Positions 9,443-18,258 of a stretch of DNA of 64,000 bases are shown here, piece by piece. Numbering within the stretch: the stretch's first letter is position 1; each line of letters opens with the position of its first letter. Origin of the DNA: Paucihalobacter ruber (lineage in GTDB: Bacteria > Bacteroidota > Bacteroidia > Flavobacteriales > Flavobacteriaceae); contig NZ_VHIQ01000002.1 in assembly GCF_006494535.1 (NCBI RefSeq), positions 248,001-312,000 of the forward strand. Reading direction: 5' to 3'. Below the pieces are notes generated by a model. That model was given only the letters and a program-made list of their open reading frames with translations. It did no database searches and had not been told where the DNA came from. The translations under genes were made by a program, and so were the position numbers.

Positions 9443-9450
9443 CAAAAATA
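9443..9450 (-). promoter_or_regulatory. Candidate -7 box TATTTTTG for acpP-fabF-rnc
   Basis: On the minus strand this reads TATTTTTG and ends about 32 bp before the acpP ATG, giving a leader of roughly 25 nt. No clear -33 TTG at the usual spacing was found. Confidence 0.5.
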
Positions 9451-9588
9451 AAAAACTTATTTGTAATTAACACTCTTGCCGTTAAAATGTACGTGTAATT
9501 TAATCAATTTCATTTTAAGTATTTATTATTTAGTGTTTAATTGTTAATAAATTCTTTTTTTTGTTCTTTGAAACCACCTATATTTAAA

Positions 9589-10188
9589 ATGATGAAGCGC
9601 ATTGTTGTTTTTGCATCGGGTTCGGGAACCAACGCCGAAAATCTTATTAATTATTTTAATCAAGGCAATCTCGCTAAGGTTGAATTGGTACTTACAAACA
9701 ATGCGTCTGCAAAGGTATTAGAGCGCTGTAAACTCCTAAACACAAGCGCAATGTCATTTAACCGCTTTAGCCTTTATGAAGAAAACCACGTTGAACAATT
9801 ATTACTAAGCATTCAACCCGATTTAATTGTGTTAGCCGGATTTTTATGGAAATTCCCTGAAAAACTTTTAACGCTATTTCCGGAAAAAGTCATTAACATT
9901 CATCCGGCCTTATTGCCTAAATACGGCGGAAAAGGCATGTATGGTATGAATGTACATCGTGCGGTAGTTAATAATAGGGAGAAGGAAAGTGGCATCACCA
10001 TACATTATGTGAATGAAAATTACGACGAAGGTGCCGTTATTTTTCAGGCATCCTGCCCAATAGACAGCGCTGACTCCGCTGATGATGTAGCAACTAAAAT
10101 ACATGATTTGGAAATGGAACACTTTCCGAAGGTCGTTTCAGGGATATTAAAATCTCAAAAAAACCATTCAAAAAACCTCAACACATAA
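9589..10188 (+). CDS. purN: Phosphoribosylglycinamide formyltransferase
   Basis: Transfers a formyl group from 10-formyl-THF to GAR in purine synthesis. The substrate loop FASGSGTNAENL is near the N-terminus. The catalytic segment NIHPALLPKYGGKGMYG carries the Asn-x-His pair, and the downstream acidic segment is NYDEGAVIFQ. I start at the ATG at 9589 (the next codon, at 9592, is also ATG); the open frame runs back to a TTG at 9541, which would add an unlikely 16 residues. It is divergent from acpP. The RNase H gene follows in the same frame after 15 bp. Confidence 0.93.
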   Translation: MMKRIVVFASGSGTNAENLINYFNQGNLAKVELVLTNNASAKVLERCKLLNTSAMSFNRFSLYEENHVEQLLLSIQPDLIVLAGFLWKFPEKLLTLFPEKVINIHPALLPKYGGKGMYGMNVHRAVVNNREKESGITIHYVNENYDEGAVIFQASCPIDSADSADDVATKIHDLEMEHFPKVVSGILKSQKNHSKNLNT

Positions 10189-10203
10189 ATCTCATCGGAA
10201 TCC

Positions 10204-10845
10204 TTGTCAAAAAAGAAGAAAAAATATTATACTGTTTGGAAAGGCCATCATCCCGGCATTTTTGAAAATTGGGACGACTGTAAAGCACAAATCAAAAATT
10301 TTGAAGGCGCTCAATACAAGTCCTTCGAAACTTTTGAAGCCGCCAAACAAGCGCTCAAAGGCAATTATTTTGATTATATTTCAAAAAAGGGCGCTTTTAA
10401 AAGTGAGCTCTCCCAGACACAAATAGAAAAAATTGGACAGCCCAATTTAAATTCCATCGCGGTTGATGCGGCTTCTAGCGGCAATCCCGGCAAAATGGAG
10501 TACCAAGGAGTAGATACACAAACCAAAAAACTAATTTTTCATCAAGGCCCTTTTGAAGAAGGCACCAACAATATAGGTGAATTTTTAGCCATTGTACATG
10601 CTTTGGCGCTTCTTAAAAAACAAAATAGTCAAAAAATTATTTACACCGATTCTAAAACTGCCATTAGTTGGGTAAAAAAGAAAATGTGTAACACCAAATT
10701 AGAGCGCAATGCTAAAAACCAAAAATTGTTTGAATTGGTTGATCGCGCGGTAAATTGGCTCAAAACAAATAGTTATACTACTCCAATAGTCAAATGGGAA
10801 ACAAAGGCATGGGGAGAAATTCCCGCTGATTTTGGGAGGAAATAA
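10204..10845 (+). CDS. Viroplasmin-domain ribonuclease HI (TTG start)
   Basis: Degrades the RNA strand of RNA-DNA hybrids. An N-terminal viroplasmin/hybrid-binding domain (about residues 7-50, YYTVWKGHHPGIF, NWDDCKAQI) is followed by an RNase H fold with its acidic residues in VDAASSGNPG, IGEFLAI and YTDSKTA, and a C-terminal PADFGRK. The start must be the TTG at 10204. The purN stop codon TAA at 10186 is in the same frame and only ATC, TCA, TCG, GAA and TCC lie between, while MSKKKKKYYTVWKG matches how this family begins. No ATG occurs in the N-terminal part of the frame. Co-transcription with purN is likely. Confidence 0.88.
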   Translation: MSKKKKKYYTVWKGHHPGIFENWDDCKAQIKNFEGAQYKSFETFEAAKQALKGNYFDYISKKGAFKSELSQTQIEKIGQPNLNSIAVDAASSGNPGKMEYQGVDTQTKKLIFHQGPFEEGTNNIGEFLAIVHALALLKKQNSQKIIYTDSKTAISWVKKKMCNTKLERNAKNQKLFELVDRAVNWLKTNSYTTPIVKWETKAWGEIPADFGRK

Positions 10846-10894
10846 ACTTATCATCCTATTAAAATCAACACTTTTTTAAGGCGTAAAATTTGTG

Positions 10895-10902
10895 TAGTTT
10901 TG
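10895..10902 (+). promoter_or_regulatory. Candidate -7 box TAGTTTTG for the PfkB kinase
   Basis: Matches TAnnTTTG and lies 19 bp before the TTG start of the kinase, giving a short leader. A -33 TTG at the expected distance is not evident. Confidence 0.5.
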
Positions 10903-10921
10903 CATCAAAATTTTTTAAGCT

Positions 10922-11857
10922 TTGAATAAACTTGTAATTGTTGGCACAGTTGCCTTTGATGCCATTGAAACACCCTTTGGTAAAACTGATAAAATTTTGG
11001 GTGGTGCTGCGACCTTCATTGGATTGGCGGCATCTCATTTTGGTGTTAATACGGCAGCTGTATCTGTTGTTGGAGGCGATTTTCCGGAAGCCTATCTAAA
11101 ATTACTTTCAGATAAAAATATAGATATCAACGGTATTGAAATTGTAGAAAACGGGAAAACCTTTTTCTGGAGTGGTAAATACCATAATGATATGAACTCG
11201 CGCGATACCTTGGCTACCGAGCTCAATGTATTGGCCAATTTTAATCCTGTAGTTCCTAAGGCCTTTAGAAATGCCGACTATGTTATGTTGGGTAATTTGC
11301 ACCCAATTGTACAGTTAAGTGTTTTAGAACAAATGGATAAAAACCCAAAATTAGTAGTTTTAGATACTATGAACTTTTGGATGGATAATGCCTTAGAAGA
11401 ATTACACGAAGTCATAAAAAAAGTTGATGTGATCACCATCAACGATGCCGAGGCCAGGCAACTTACCGGTGAATACTCTTTGGTAGTAGCTGCAAGAAAA
11501 ATTCATGAAATGGGCCCACGGTATGTTGTTATTAAAAAAGGAGAGCACGGCGCCCTGTTATTTCATCATGAGCATGTGTTTTTTGCTCCTGCTTTGCCAT
11601 TAGAAGAAGTATTTGACCCAACCGGCGCGGGCGATACCTTTGCAGGCGGTTTTATAGGCTATTTAGCAGGCACTGGAGACACCTCATTTGAAAACATGAA
11701 AAACGCCATTATATACGGCTCAACTCTGGCTTCTTTTTGTGTTGAAAAATTTGGAACCGAACGCATGCAAGATCTTACACAGCAAGAAGTGTTAAAACGC
11801 TTAAAACAATTTAAAAATCTTACACAGTTTGATATATCACTTACCAACGCGCTCTAA
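10922..11857 (+). CDS. PfkB family sugar/nucleoside kinase (TTG start)
   Basis: Ribokinase-fold kinase of 311 residues. The ATP-binding and catalytic signature DPTGAGDTFAGGFIGYLA is near the C-terminus and the substrate side carries GGAATFIGLAASHFG. The N-terminus MNKLVIVGTVAFDAIETPFG is typical for the group. The start is TTG at 10922: an in-frame TAA ends at 10918 and only one GCT codon lies between. The stop codon is inside the loop of a terminator hairpin. The PurF-like gene follows after 30 bp, so a link to nucleotide or phosphoribosyl metabolism is possible, but the sugar substrate is unknown. Confidence 0.87.
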   Translation: MNKLVIVGTVAFDAIETPFGKTDKILGGAATFIGLAASHFGVNTAAVSVVGGDFPEAYLKLLSDKNIDINGIEIVENGKTFFWSGKYHNDMNSRDTLATELNVLANFNPVVPKAFRNADYVMLGNLHPIVQLSVLEQMDKNPKLVVLDTMNFWMDNALEELHEVIKKVDVITINDAEARQLTGEYSLVVAARKIHEMGPRYVVIKKGEHGALLFHHEHVFFAPALPLEEVFDPTGAGDTFAGGFIGYLAGTGDTSFENMKNAIIYGSTLASFCVEKFGTERMQDLTQQEVLKRLKQFKNLTQFDISLTNAL

Positions 11858-11875
11858 TTTGAGTGCGTTTTTATT
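11846..11875 (+). terminator. Terminator hairpin enclosing the PfkB stop codon
   Basis: Nine-bp stem (11846-11854 with 11861-11869, one G-U pair), a 6-nt loop that contains the TAA stop codon (11855-11857), and a T-rich tail (TTTTTATTT) that overlaps the end of the right arm. It ends about 12 bp before the PurF-like start codon. Confidence 0.78.
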
Positions 11876-11887
11876 TAAAAAACAACC

Positions 11888-13786
11888 ATGAGTGACGCAA
11901 TAAAACACGAATGCGGTATAGCCATGATCAGGCTATTAAAACCACTTGAGTACTACAAAGAGAAATACGGCAGCGCATTTTACGGGGTCAATAAAATGTA
12001 TTTAATGATGGAAAAACAGCACAATCGTGGTCAAGATGGTGCCGGATTTGCCAGTATTAAACTCAACACCAATCCCGGTGAGCGTTACATTAGCCGAGTT
12101 AGATCTATAGCACAACAACCTATTCAAGATATTTTTAGTCAAATAAACTCAAGAATTTCAGAGGAGATCAAACAAAATCCAGAATACCAAAATAACGTAG
12201 CACTTCAAAAAAAACACATCCCTTATATAGGTGAATTGTTTTTAGGTCATGTGAGATATGGTACTTTTGGTAAAAACAGCGTAGAAAATGTGCATCCCTT
12301 TCTTAGACAAAACAATTGGATGCATCGCAACCTTATTGTAGCGGGCAACTTTAATATGACCAACGTATCCGAATTGTTTAACAACTTGGTTGAAATTGGC
12401 CAGCATCCGAAAGAGAAAGCCGACACCATTACTATCATGGAAAAAATTGGTCATTTTCTGGACGATGCTGTTGCTAAAATATATAAGGATCTCAAAAAAG
12501 AAGGCTATAGTAAAATGGAATGCTCGCCATTAATCGCCGAACGATTAAATTTGGCCAAAATCTTAAAAAGAGCTTCCAAAAATTGGGATGGCGGTTACGC
12601 CATGGCCGGACTCATTGGTCATGGCGACTCTTTTGTTTTACGTGACCCTGCAGGAATTAGACCTGCCTATTATTACAAAGATGAAGAGATTGTAGTGGTT
12701 GCCTCTGAAAGACCTGTGATACAAACTGTATTTAATGTACCTTTTAAGGAAGTAAAAGAATTGCCACCGGGGCACGCCATTATTACTAAAAAGTCAGGCA
12801 AAACAAAAATTCAAAAAATTCTTCCTGTACTAGAACGCAAAGCCTGCTCCTTTGAGCGCATATATTTTTCTCGTGGAAGTGACGCCGAAATCTATACCGA
12901 AAGAAAAAAACTAGGCAGCTTATTAATGCCAAAGGTACTGGAGGCCATCAAAAAGGACACTAAAAATACTGTATTCTCCTATATTCCAAATACCGCCGAA
13001 ACTTCTTTTTATGGAATGATTGAAGCCGTTGAAGATTTTTTAAACGCACAGAAAACCAAATCCATTTTAGAAGGAAAGAGGACGCTTTCTGAAGAAAAAG
13101 TAACTTCAATTTTAAGTGAAAGACCTAGAATTGAAAAAATAGCCATAAAAGATGCCAAACTAAGAACCTTTATTACAGAAGACAGCAGCAGAGATGATTT
13201 GGTAGCCCACGTTTACGATGTTACCTATGGCGTGGTCAAACCAACTGATAACCTGGTAATTATAGACGATAGTATCGTGAGAGGTACCACCTTAAAAAAG
13301 AGCATCATTAAAATGCTTGATAGGTTAAACCCAAAGCAAATCGTTGTAGTCTCATCAGCTCCGCAAATTAGATACCCAGATTGTTACGGAATTGATATGG
13401 CCAAACTCGAAGATTTGATCGCCTTTAGAGCCATGCTGGAACTCCTAAAAGAAAATAATCAATATCATCTAATTGAAGAGGTTTATAAAAAATGTAAGGC
13501 ACAAACTAATTTACCAGATTCAGAGGTTAAAAATTTTGTAAGTGATTTATACAATCAATTCACAACAGAAGAAATATCAAATAAAATTTCTGAATTAATA
13601 TGCGATGACGACATAAAGGCCGAAGTAAAAACCATATTTCAAACAGTAGAAAACTTACATGAGGCTTGTCCACATAATTTAGGTGATTGGTATTTTACGG
13701 GTAATTATCCCACTGTTGGCGGCAACAAAGTTGTTAACAGAGCTTTTATTAACTTTTACGAAGGTAACAACGAACGTGCTTACTAG
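11888..13786 (+). CDS. Amidophosphoribosyltransferase-family protein, long form
   Basis: Class II glutamine amidotransferase fused to a phosphoribosyltransferase domain, the architecture of PurF, which makes phosphoribosylamine from PRPP and glutamine. The nucleophile would be C9 (MSDAIKHECGIAMI) after removal of an 8-residue propeptide. NRGQDGAGFASI and GHVRYGTFG follow as in glutaminase domains. The PRPP loop is VIIDDSIVRGTTLKKS. At 632 residues it is well over the roughly 470-510 of ordinary PurF; an additional segment precedes the glutaminase GHVRYG strand and another sits at the C-terminus. Flavobacteria often carry this long form, sometimes besides a standard PurF, so its exact role is less sure than the family. 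A terminator sits just upstream. Confidence 0.85.
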   Translation: MSDAIKHECGIAMIRLLKPLEYYKEKYGSAFYGVNKMYLMMEKQHNRGQDGAGFASIKLNTNPGERYISRVRSIAQQPIQDIFSQINSRISEEIKQNPEYQNNVALQKKHIPYIGELFLGHVRYGTFGKNSVENVHPFLRQNNWMHRNLIVAGNFNMTNVSELFNNLVEIGQHPKEKADTITIMEKIGHFLDDAVAKIYKDLKKEGYSKMECSPLIAERLNLAKILKRASKNWDGGYAMAGLIGHGDSFVLRDPAGIRPAYYYKDEEIVVVASERPVIQTVFNVPFKEVKELPPGHAIITKKSGKTKIQKILPVLERKACSFERIYFSRGSDAEIYTERKKLGSLLMPKVLEAIKKDTKNTVFSYIPNTAETSFYGMIEAVEDFLNAQKTKSILEGKRTLSEEKVTSILSERPRIEKIAIKDAKLRTFITEDSSRDDLVAHVYDVTYGVVKPTDNLVIIDDSIVRGTTLKKSIIKMLDRLNPKQIVVVSSAPQIRYPDCYGIDMAKLEDLIAFRAMLELLKENNQYHLIEEVYKKCKAQTNLPDSEVKNFVSDLYNQFTTEEISNKISELICDDDIKAEVKTIFQTVENLHEACPHNLGDWYFTGNYPTVGGNKVVNRAFINFYEGNNERAY

Positions 13787-13896
13787 ACCAACTGTTTAAA
13801 ATCAGCATTTTATCCGAAATATTTGTTTTTCATCTTAAAAATATGCATTTCATCTAATATTTAATTTTACTTGATAAAATAAATCTAATTTAGTTT

Positions 13897-13942
13897 CACC
13901 ATAACATAAGTAGGTTAAGTTCATGGTAGATTTGGGGCAAAA
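13897..13942 (+). repeat. 46-bp conserved element, copy 1
   Basis: Identical at 45 of 46 positions to 14122-14167, 225 bp downstream (C/T difference at 13922). It contains TAGATTTG (13927-13934), a match to the -7 promoter box, and runs directly into a terminator hairpin. It begins 110 bp after the PurF-like gene. No coding frame is conserved. Confidence 0.85.
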
Positions 13943-13973
13943 AAGGGTGAACAACTGTTCACCCTTTTTTATT
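13939..13973 (+). terminator. Terminator hairpin of element copy 1
   Basis: Stem of 8 GC-containing pairs (13945-13952 with 13957-13964) extended by A6/T6, loop AACT, followed by T-rich sequence. It could also terminate the PurF-like transcript. Confidence 0.85.
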
Positions 13974-14075
13974 TAAATAAGCTCTCTATAAGTCTATATT
14001 ATAATTAATTATTCCGAAGCCATTTAACCGATATTTTTTACGCTTTTCTCTGTTAGACTAATTTCTAAGCCGTTT

Positions 14076-14091
14076 GTCCAAAAAATTGGAC
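14076..14091. repeat. Short inverted repeat between the two elements
   Basis: Perfect 6-bp arms GTCCAA and TTGGAC around AAAA. No T tract follows, so it is not a terminator. It could be an operator or RNA hairpin; nothing else supports a role. Confidence 0.35.
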
Positions 14092-14121
14092 TAGAGAAAA
14101 TTCATCCCTTTATATTTGACC

Positions 14122-14167
14122 CACCATAACATAAGTAGGTTAAGTTTATGGTAGATTTGGGGCAAAA
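14122..14167 (+). repeat. 46-bp conserved element, copy 2
   Basis: Second copy of the element at 13897. In this copy ACCATAA and TTATGGT form a perfect 7-bp inverted pair, which the C/T difference breaks in copy 1. TAGATTTG is at 14152-14159. A terminator hairpin of different sequence but the same layout follows immediately. The next gene on this strand starts at 15039, so the unit has no obvious downstream target. Confidence 0.85.
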
Positions 14168-14197
14168 GAGGTGAACATTCGTTCGCCTCTTTTCATT
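14164..14197 (+). terminator. Terminator hairpin of element copy 2
   Basis: Thirteen-bp stem (14164-14176 with 14181-14193, one G-U pair), loop ATTC, then a T-rich tail. The stem sequence resembles that of copy 1 only in the GGTGAAC core. Confidence 0.8.
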
Positions 14198-14200
14198 TTT

Positions 14201-14220
14201 ATACCTGCGAAAGCAGGTAT
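14201..14220. repeat. REP-like hairpin with GAAA tetraloop
   Basis: Perfect 8-bp stem ATACCTGC/GCAGGTAT closing a GAAA tetraloop, more GC-rich than its surroundings and not followed by a T tract. Similar palindromes are common as dispersed intergenic repeats in Flavobacteriia. It lies between the duplicated elements and sodA. Confidence 0.55.
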
Positions 14221-14260
14221 CCCGTCTTGTGACTCCCACTTTCGTAGAAATCTTTGCAAT

Positions 14261-14290
14261 AAAAAAGCGAACCTCTCAGTTCGCTCTTTT
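14261..14290. terminator. Bidirectional terminator downstream of sodA
   Basis: Seven-bp stem (14266-14272 with 14279-14285) flanked by A6 on the left and TCTTTT on the right. It mainly serves the minus-strand sodA transcript, where the A run becomes T6. Confidence 0.75.
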
Positions 14291-14310
14291 CATTTCAAAA
14301 TATTTATAAA

Positions 14311-14919
14311 CTACTTTGCCTCGGCGTAGCGTCTTTCAACTTCGTTCCAATTAATAACATTAAAAAATGCTTCAATGTAATCCGGACGTCTGTTTTGATA
14401 GTTTAAGTAATAAGCGTGTTCCCATACATCTAAACCAAGTATTGGAGTTCCGCCACAAGAAACACCGGGCATTAAAGGATTATCTTGATTGGGTGTAGAG
14501 CAAACTTCAACTTTACCACCCTTATGAACACATAACCACGCCCAACCTGAGCCAAATTGAGTCGCAGCAGCTTTAGAAAAAACTGTTTTAAATTCGTCAA
14601 AATTGCCATAAGCTGCTTCTATAGCCGCCTTAAGTTCACCGGATAATCTGCCTTTGCCTTCAGGATTCATCACATCCCAAAACAATGAGTGATTGTAAAA
14701 TCCGCCACCATTATTTCTTACAGCAGCATTAGACATATCCAGATTAGCAAGAATATCTTCTATACTTTTCCCTTCTAAATTGGTGCCAGCAATAGCGTTA
14801 TTTAAATTGTTAGTATAACCGGCGTGGTGTTTAGAATGGTGTATTTCCATGGTGCGCGCATCAATATAAGGTTCAAGCGCATCGTATGCATATTTTAATT
14901 TCGGTAATTCAAATGCCAT
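14311..14919 (-). CDS. sodA: Superoxide dismutase, Fe/Mn family (Mn-type residues)
   Basis: Converts superoxide to hydrogen peroxide and oxygen. Metal ligands are visible in [23 protein letters not shown] and [19 protein letters not shown] (one His, one His, then Asp and His). Gly-Gly before FYNH and the downstream NQD point to the manganese or cambialistic form, not the iron form. Length (202) is standard and there is no signal peptide, so it is cytosolic. It stands alone, with a TAnnTTTG box upstream and a hairpin terminator downstream. Confidence 0.95.
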   Translation of the reverse strand: MAFELPKLKYAYDALEPYIDARTMEIHHSKHHAGYTNNLNNAIAGTNLEGKSIEDILANLDMSNAAVRNNGGGFYNHSLFWDVMNPEGKGRLSGELKAAIEAAYGNFDEFKTVFSKAAATQFGSGWAWLCVHKGGKVEVCSTPNQDNPLMPGVSCGGTPILGLDVWEHAYYLNYQNRRPDYIEAFFNVINWNEVERRYAEAK

Positions 14920-14953
14920 AATTTTAAGTTTTTAATGTTAATTTTATTTATTT

Positions 14954-14961
14954 CAAAGTTA
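14954..14961 (-). promoter_or_regulatory. Candidate -7 box TAACTTTG for sodA
   Basis: Minus-strand TAnnTTTG match 34 bp upstream of the sodA ATG. The nearest -33-like TTG is 14 bp away, shorter than the usual 17-23. Confidence 0.45.
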
Positions 14962-15038
14962 CTGAATACTAATGGCAATAAAAAATAATTATTACCAATT
15001 AAGTCATTGATAGTTTTTATATTGTATGCAAAAAAACA

Positions 15039-18000
15039 ATGCTGTCGTCTAGTTTTTTAATTTACAACGCATCAGCGGGAAGTGGTAAAACCTTCACCTT
15101 GGTAAAACATTATTTAAAAATATTGTTTATTTCAGGGAATGTGCTTCCTTTCCGACATATTCTGGCACTAACTTTCACCAATAAGGCTGTTGGCGAAATG
15201 AAAGAGCGTATTTTGAAGCATCTTTCAGAATTTTCAAAACCCGAAATATTAAACGCCAATGACGCCATGTTTATATCACTTTGCGAAGAATTAGGGTGGC
15301 AGCCATTATTGCTTCAATCAAAATCAAAGGATCTTTTAGAAGAGTTGGTGCATAATTACGCAGCATTTGAAATTTCTACCATCGATAAATTTAACCACAG
15401 AATCATTCGCACTTTTGCGCACGATCTAAGGCTACCGGTAAATTTTGAGGTTGAAATTGACCAAAATTCTATGTTGGTTGAGGCTGTTGACAGCCTAATA
15501 ACAAAGGCCGGAACCGACGAGAAACTCACTGAAGTTATCATAAACTTTGCACTTGAAAAAGCCGATGACGACAAAAGTTTTGATGTGTCACGAGATTTGT
15601 ATGAAATTGCCAAACTTATCACCAACGAAAATGACAAACCTTACATTGATAACATTTCAGAAAAAACGCTCGATGAATTTAACCAATTTAAATTAGAGCT
15701 CATTACTCAACAAATAGATGCCGAGAAAAACCTGGACAATGTATGTAATTCGTTTTTTAATTTGCTTCATCAAGAGCATATTGAAGCCGGAAATTTTAAA
15801 GGTGGTTATTTCCCTAAATATTTCGACAAACTAAAAAGAAAAGATTTCTCCGTAAGTTTTGATGCTGCCTGGCAATCAAATTTAGAATCAGAGCCCTTAT
15901 ATGCAAAATCATTAAATAATGGCACTAAAGAAGTTTTAGACCGCATTCAACCAGAACTGGCCTTTCTTTTTCAAACTTCTAAAAACTTAGTATTTAGAAT
16001 AAAATTTTTGTTTGCTTTATATAAAAACATCACTCCTATATCGGTTTTAAATGCTATTTCAGCGGAATTGACCAAACTTAAACAAGATCAAAATAAATTA
16101 TTGATTTCAGAATTTAACACCTTAATCAACGACGAAATCAAAAATCAGCCAACGCCTTATATATACGAACGTTTGGGAGAAAAATTTAGACATTATTGCT
16201 TAGACGAATTTCAAGACACTTCAGTTTTACAATGGCAAAATATGATTCCGTTAATAGATAATGCCATCTCTCAGGAAAAAGAGGGCAGTTTAGGATCTTT
16301 GCTATTGGTTGGTGATGCTAAACAAGCTATCTATCGTTGGCGCGGCGGAAAACCAGAGCAATTTATCGATTTGTATAGCGGTGCACAAAATCCGTTTCAA
16401 ACTAATTGTACATCATTAAACTTAGATACCAATTACAGAAGCTGTCAAACGATTGTTTCGTTTAACAATTCGTTTTTTGAATATGTTTCAAATTCTGTGT
16501 TTTCAAATCCCGACTACGGCAAACTATATAAAGATAGTAAGCAGCATTTCAATAACAACAATACCGGTCTGGTTGAAATACATTTTGTTGAAGGTGATAA
16601 CCAAGAAGAACGCAGTGCAGCTTATATAGCATCAACTTTTGAGATTATTCAAAATTGCATTGCCAATAAGCAGCCTCTATCCGGTATTTGTGTTTTAGTA
16701 AGAAAAAACAAGGAAGCGGTAGCCATTTCCAATCATTTAATTTCTGAAGGTATTCCGGTAGTTTCTTCAGAATCTTTGCTGTTAAAAAATTCATCTGAAG
16801 TTCAATTTATTATTAATTTCCTGAAATATATAACTACTCCAAATAATGAGGAGGCAAAAATTTTGGTCATCGAGTTTTTGGCATCTCAGCAAGAAATAGT
16901 CGACTCCCATTGGTTTAACAAGTCCTTGATGAAATTAGATGAAATGTCATTTTTTAAGGCCATTTCAAATATGGGTTATCATATAGATTATTACGGCCTT
17001 AGTTCACTCCCGATTTATGAGCTCATTGAAAACTTAATCAAAACGTTTCACCTAATTCAACACTCTAACGCCTATTTACAATGTTTTTTAGATGAAGTAT
17101 TGAGCTTTTCAAACAAAAAAAACGCAAGTCTAAGCAGTTTTCTTGAATACTTCGAAGTTAAAGTTGGCGATGTTTCCATAAGCATGCCAGAGGGACAAGA
17201 GGCCATTAAAATAATGACCATTCACAAATCTAAAGGTTTAGAGTTTGATACCGTTATTTATCCTTTTGCCGATAGTTCTGTTTACAAGACGATGAACGAC
17301 AAAATCTGGTTTCCTTTAAATCCAACAGAGTATGACGGTTTTGAGTTTGCTTACCTCAATTTCAACAAAGACATCTCTAATTTTGGAGAAACAGGTAGTA
17401 GTTTACACACCGATCATAACTCTCAAAAAGAACTAGACGCTGTAAATGTTTTATATGTAGCTCTAACGCGAGCAGTCAATCAGCTGTATATTTTAACCAG
17501 TGCTAAGGGCGATGAAGGTTATGCTAGATTTTTCATCAACTATTTAAAAGATTCGGAACTTTGGCAAGATGGTAAAATGATATATAAATTTGGCGACTTT
17601 CCTGAACGAACTTCCATTACAAAATCGGAAAGAGCTCAAACTATTCAACCAGCATTTATTGGAAATTTAAAATCTGAATTAAATATTTCTGTTGTAAATA
17701 ATGCTGCCTTACTATGGAATACAACCATTAAAAATGCTATTGAAAAAGGAAATTTAATTCACGATATTTTAAAAGAAATAACATCTAAATCTGATATAGA
17801 AACTGCCTTACAACTTTTTCTTGATGAAGGTAAGTTGGAAATTGGTCAATTATCTCCCTTAAAAGAAACCCTATTGAATATTGTAACCCACAATAAACTT
17901 GCAAAATTCTTCGATTCTAGCTGTACCATATACAACGAAAAGGAAATAATTACTAAAAATGGAGAGCTCATACGTCCTGACCGACTCGTTATAACTACCG

Positions 18001-18167
18001 ATAATAAGGCAGTAATTATAGATTATAAAACCGGGTCTGAAAAAGACTATCACAAATTACAAATTCAGTCCTATTCAAAAGCAGTCAATGAATTAGGTTT
18101 TTATGTTGAAAACTTGTATTTGGTATATGTGAATGACGACATTAAAATTGTTCAAATTTCAGCCTGA
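15039..18167 (+). CDS. AddA-like UvrD/RecB helicase-nuclease
   Basis: A superfamily 1 helicase fused to a C-terminal RecB-type nuclease, for processing double-strand breaks. Walker A is NASAGSGKTFTLVKHY at about residue 9. Motif II is CLDEFQDTSVLQW, motif III LLVGDAKQAIYRWRGG, and later motifs are MTIHKSKGLEFDTVIYPF and LYVALTRAVNQLYIL. The nuclease core is DRLVITTDNKAVIIDYKTG near the end. Length (1042) suits AddA-like proteins. Its expected partner, a PD-(D/E)XK protein, is at 21035 on the same strand, separated by kbl and an OmpA gene. No promoter box was recognised. Confidence 0.88.
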   Translation: MLSSSFLIYNASAGSGKTFTLVKHYLKILFISGNVLPFRHILALTFTNKAVGEMKERILKHLSEFSKPEILNANDAMFISLCEELGWQPLLLQSKSKDLLEELVHNYAAFEISTIDKFNHRIIRTFAHDLRLPVNFEVEIDQNSMLVEAVDSLITKAGTDEKLTEVIINFALEKADDDKSFDVSRDLYEIAKLITNENDKPYIDNISEKTLDEFNQFKLELITQQIDAEKNLDNVCNSFFNLLHQEHIEAGNFKGGYFPKYFDKLKRKDFSVSFDAAWQSNLESEPLYAKSLNNGTKEVLDRIQPELAFLFQTSKNLVFRIKFLFALYKNITPISVLNAISAELTKLKQDQNKLLISEFNTLINDEIKNQPTPYIYERLGEKFRHYCLDEFQDTSVLQWQNMIPLIDNAISQEKEGSLGSLLLVGDAKQAIYRWRGGKPEQFIDLYSGAQNPFQTNCTSLNLDTNYRSCQTIVSFNNSFFEYVSNSVFSNPDYGKLYKDSKQHFNNNNTGLVEIHFVEGDNQEERSAAYIASTFEIIQNCIANKQPLSGICVLVRKNKEAVAISNHLISEGIPVVSSESLLLKNSSEVQFIINFLKYITTPNNEEAKILVIEFLASQQEIVDSHWFNKSLMKLDEMSFFKAISNMGYHIDYYGLSSLPIYELIENLIKTFHLIQHSNAYLQCFLDEVLSFSNKKNASLSSFLEYFEVKVGDVSISMPEGQEAIKIMTIHKSKGLEFDTVIYPFADSSVYKTMNDKIWFPLNPTEYDGFEFAYLNFNKDISNFGETGSSLHTDHNSQKELDAVNVLYVALTRAVNQLYILTSAKGDEGYARFFINYLKDSELWQDGKMIYKFGDFPERTSITKSERAQTIQPAFIGNLKSELNISVVNNAALLWNTTIKNAIEKGNLIHDILKEITSKSDIETALQLFLDEGKLEIGQLSPLKETLLNIVTHNKLAKFFDSSCTIYNEKEIITKNGELIRPDRLVITTDNKAVIIDYKTGSEKDYHKLQIQSYSKAVNELGFYVENLYLVYVNDDIKIVQISA

Positions 18168-18217
18168 TAGAATATTTTATACTTGGTATTTACCACGGTG
18201 TTTTGAGCTAGTATAAT

Positions 18218-18225
18218 TATCTTTG
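18218..18225 (+). promoter_or_regulatory. Candidate -7 box TATCTTTG for kbl
   Basis: TAnnTTTG match 33 bp upstream of the kbl ATG. A TTG lies 12 bp upstream, too close for a standard -33 element. Confidence 0.45.
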
Positions 18226-18258
18226 CAATAAAATACATTCAATTTTAAAACTATAAAT

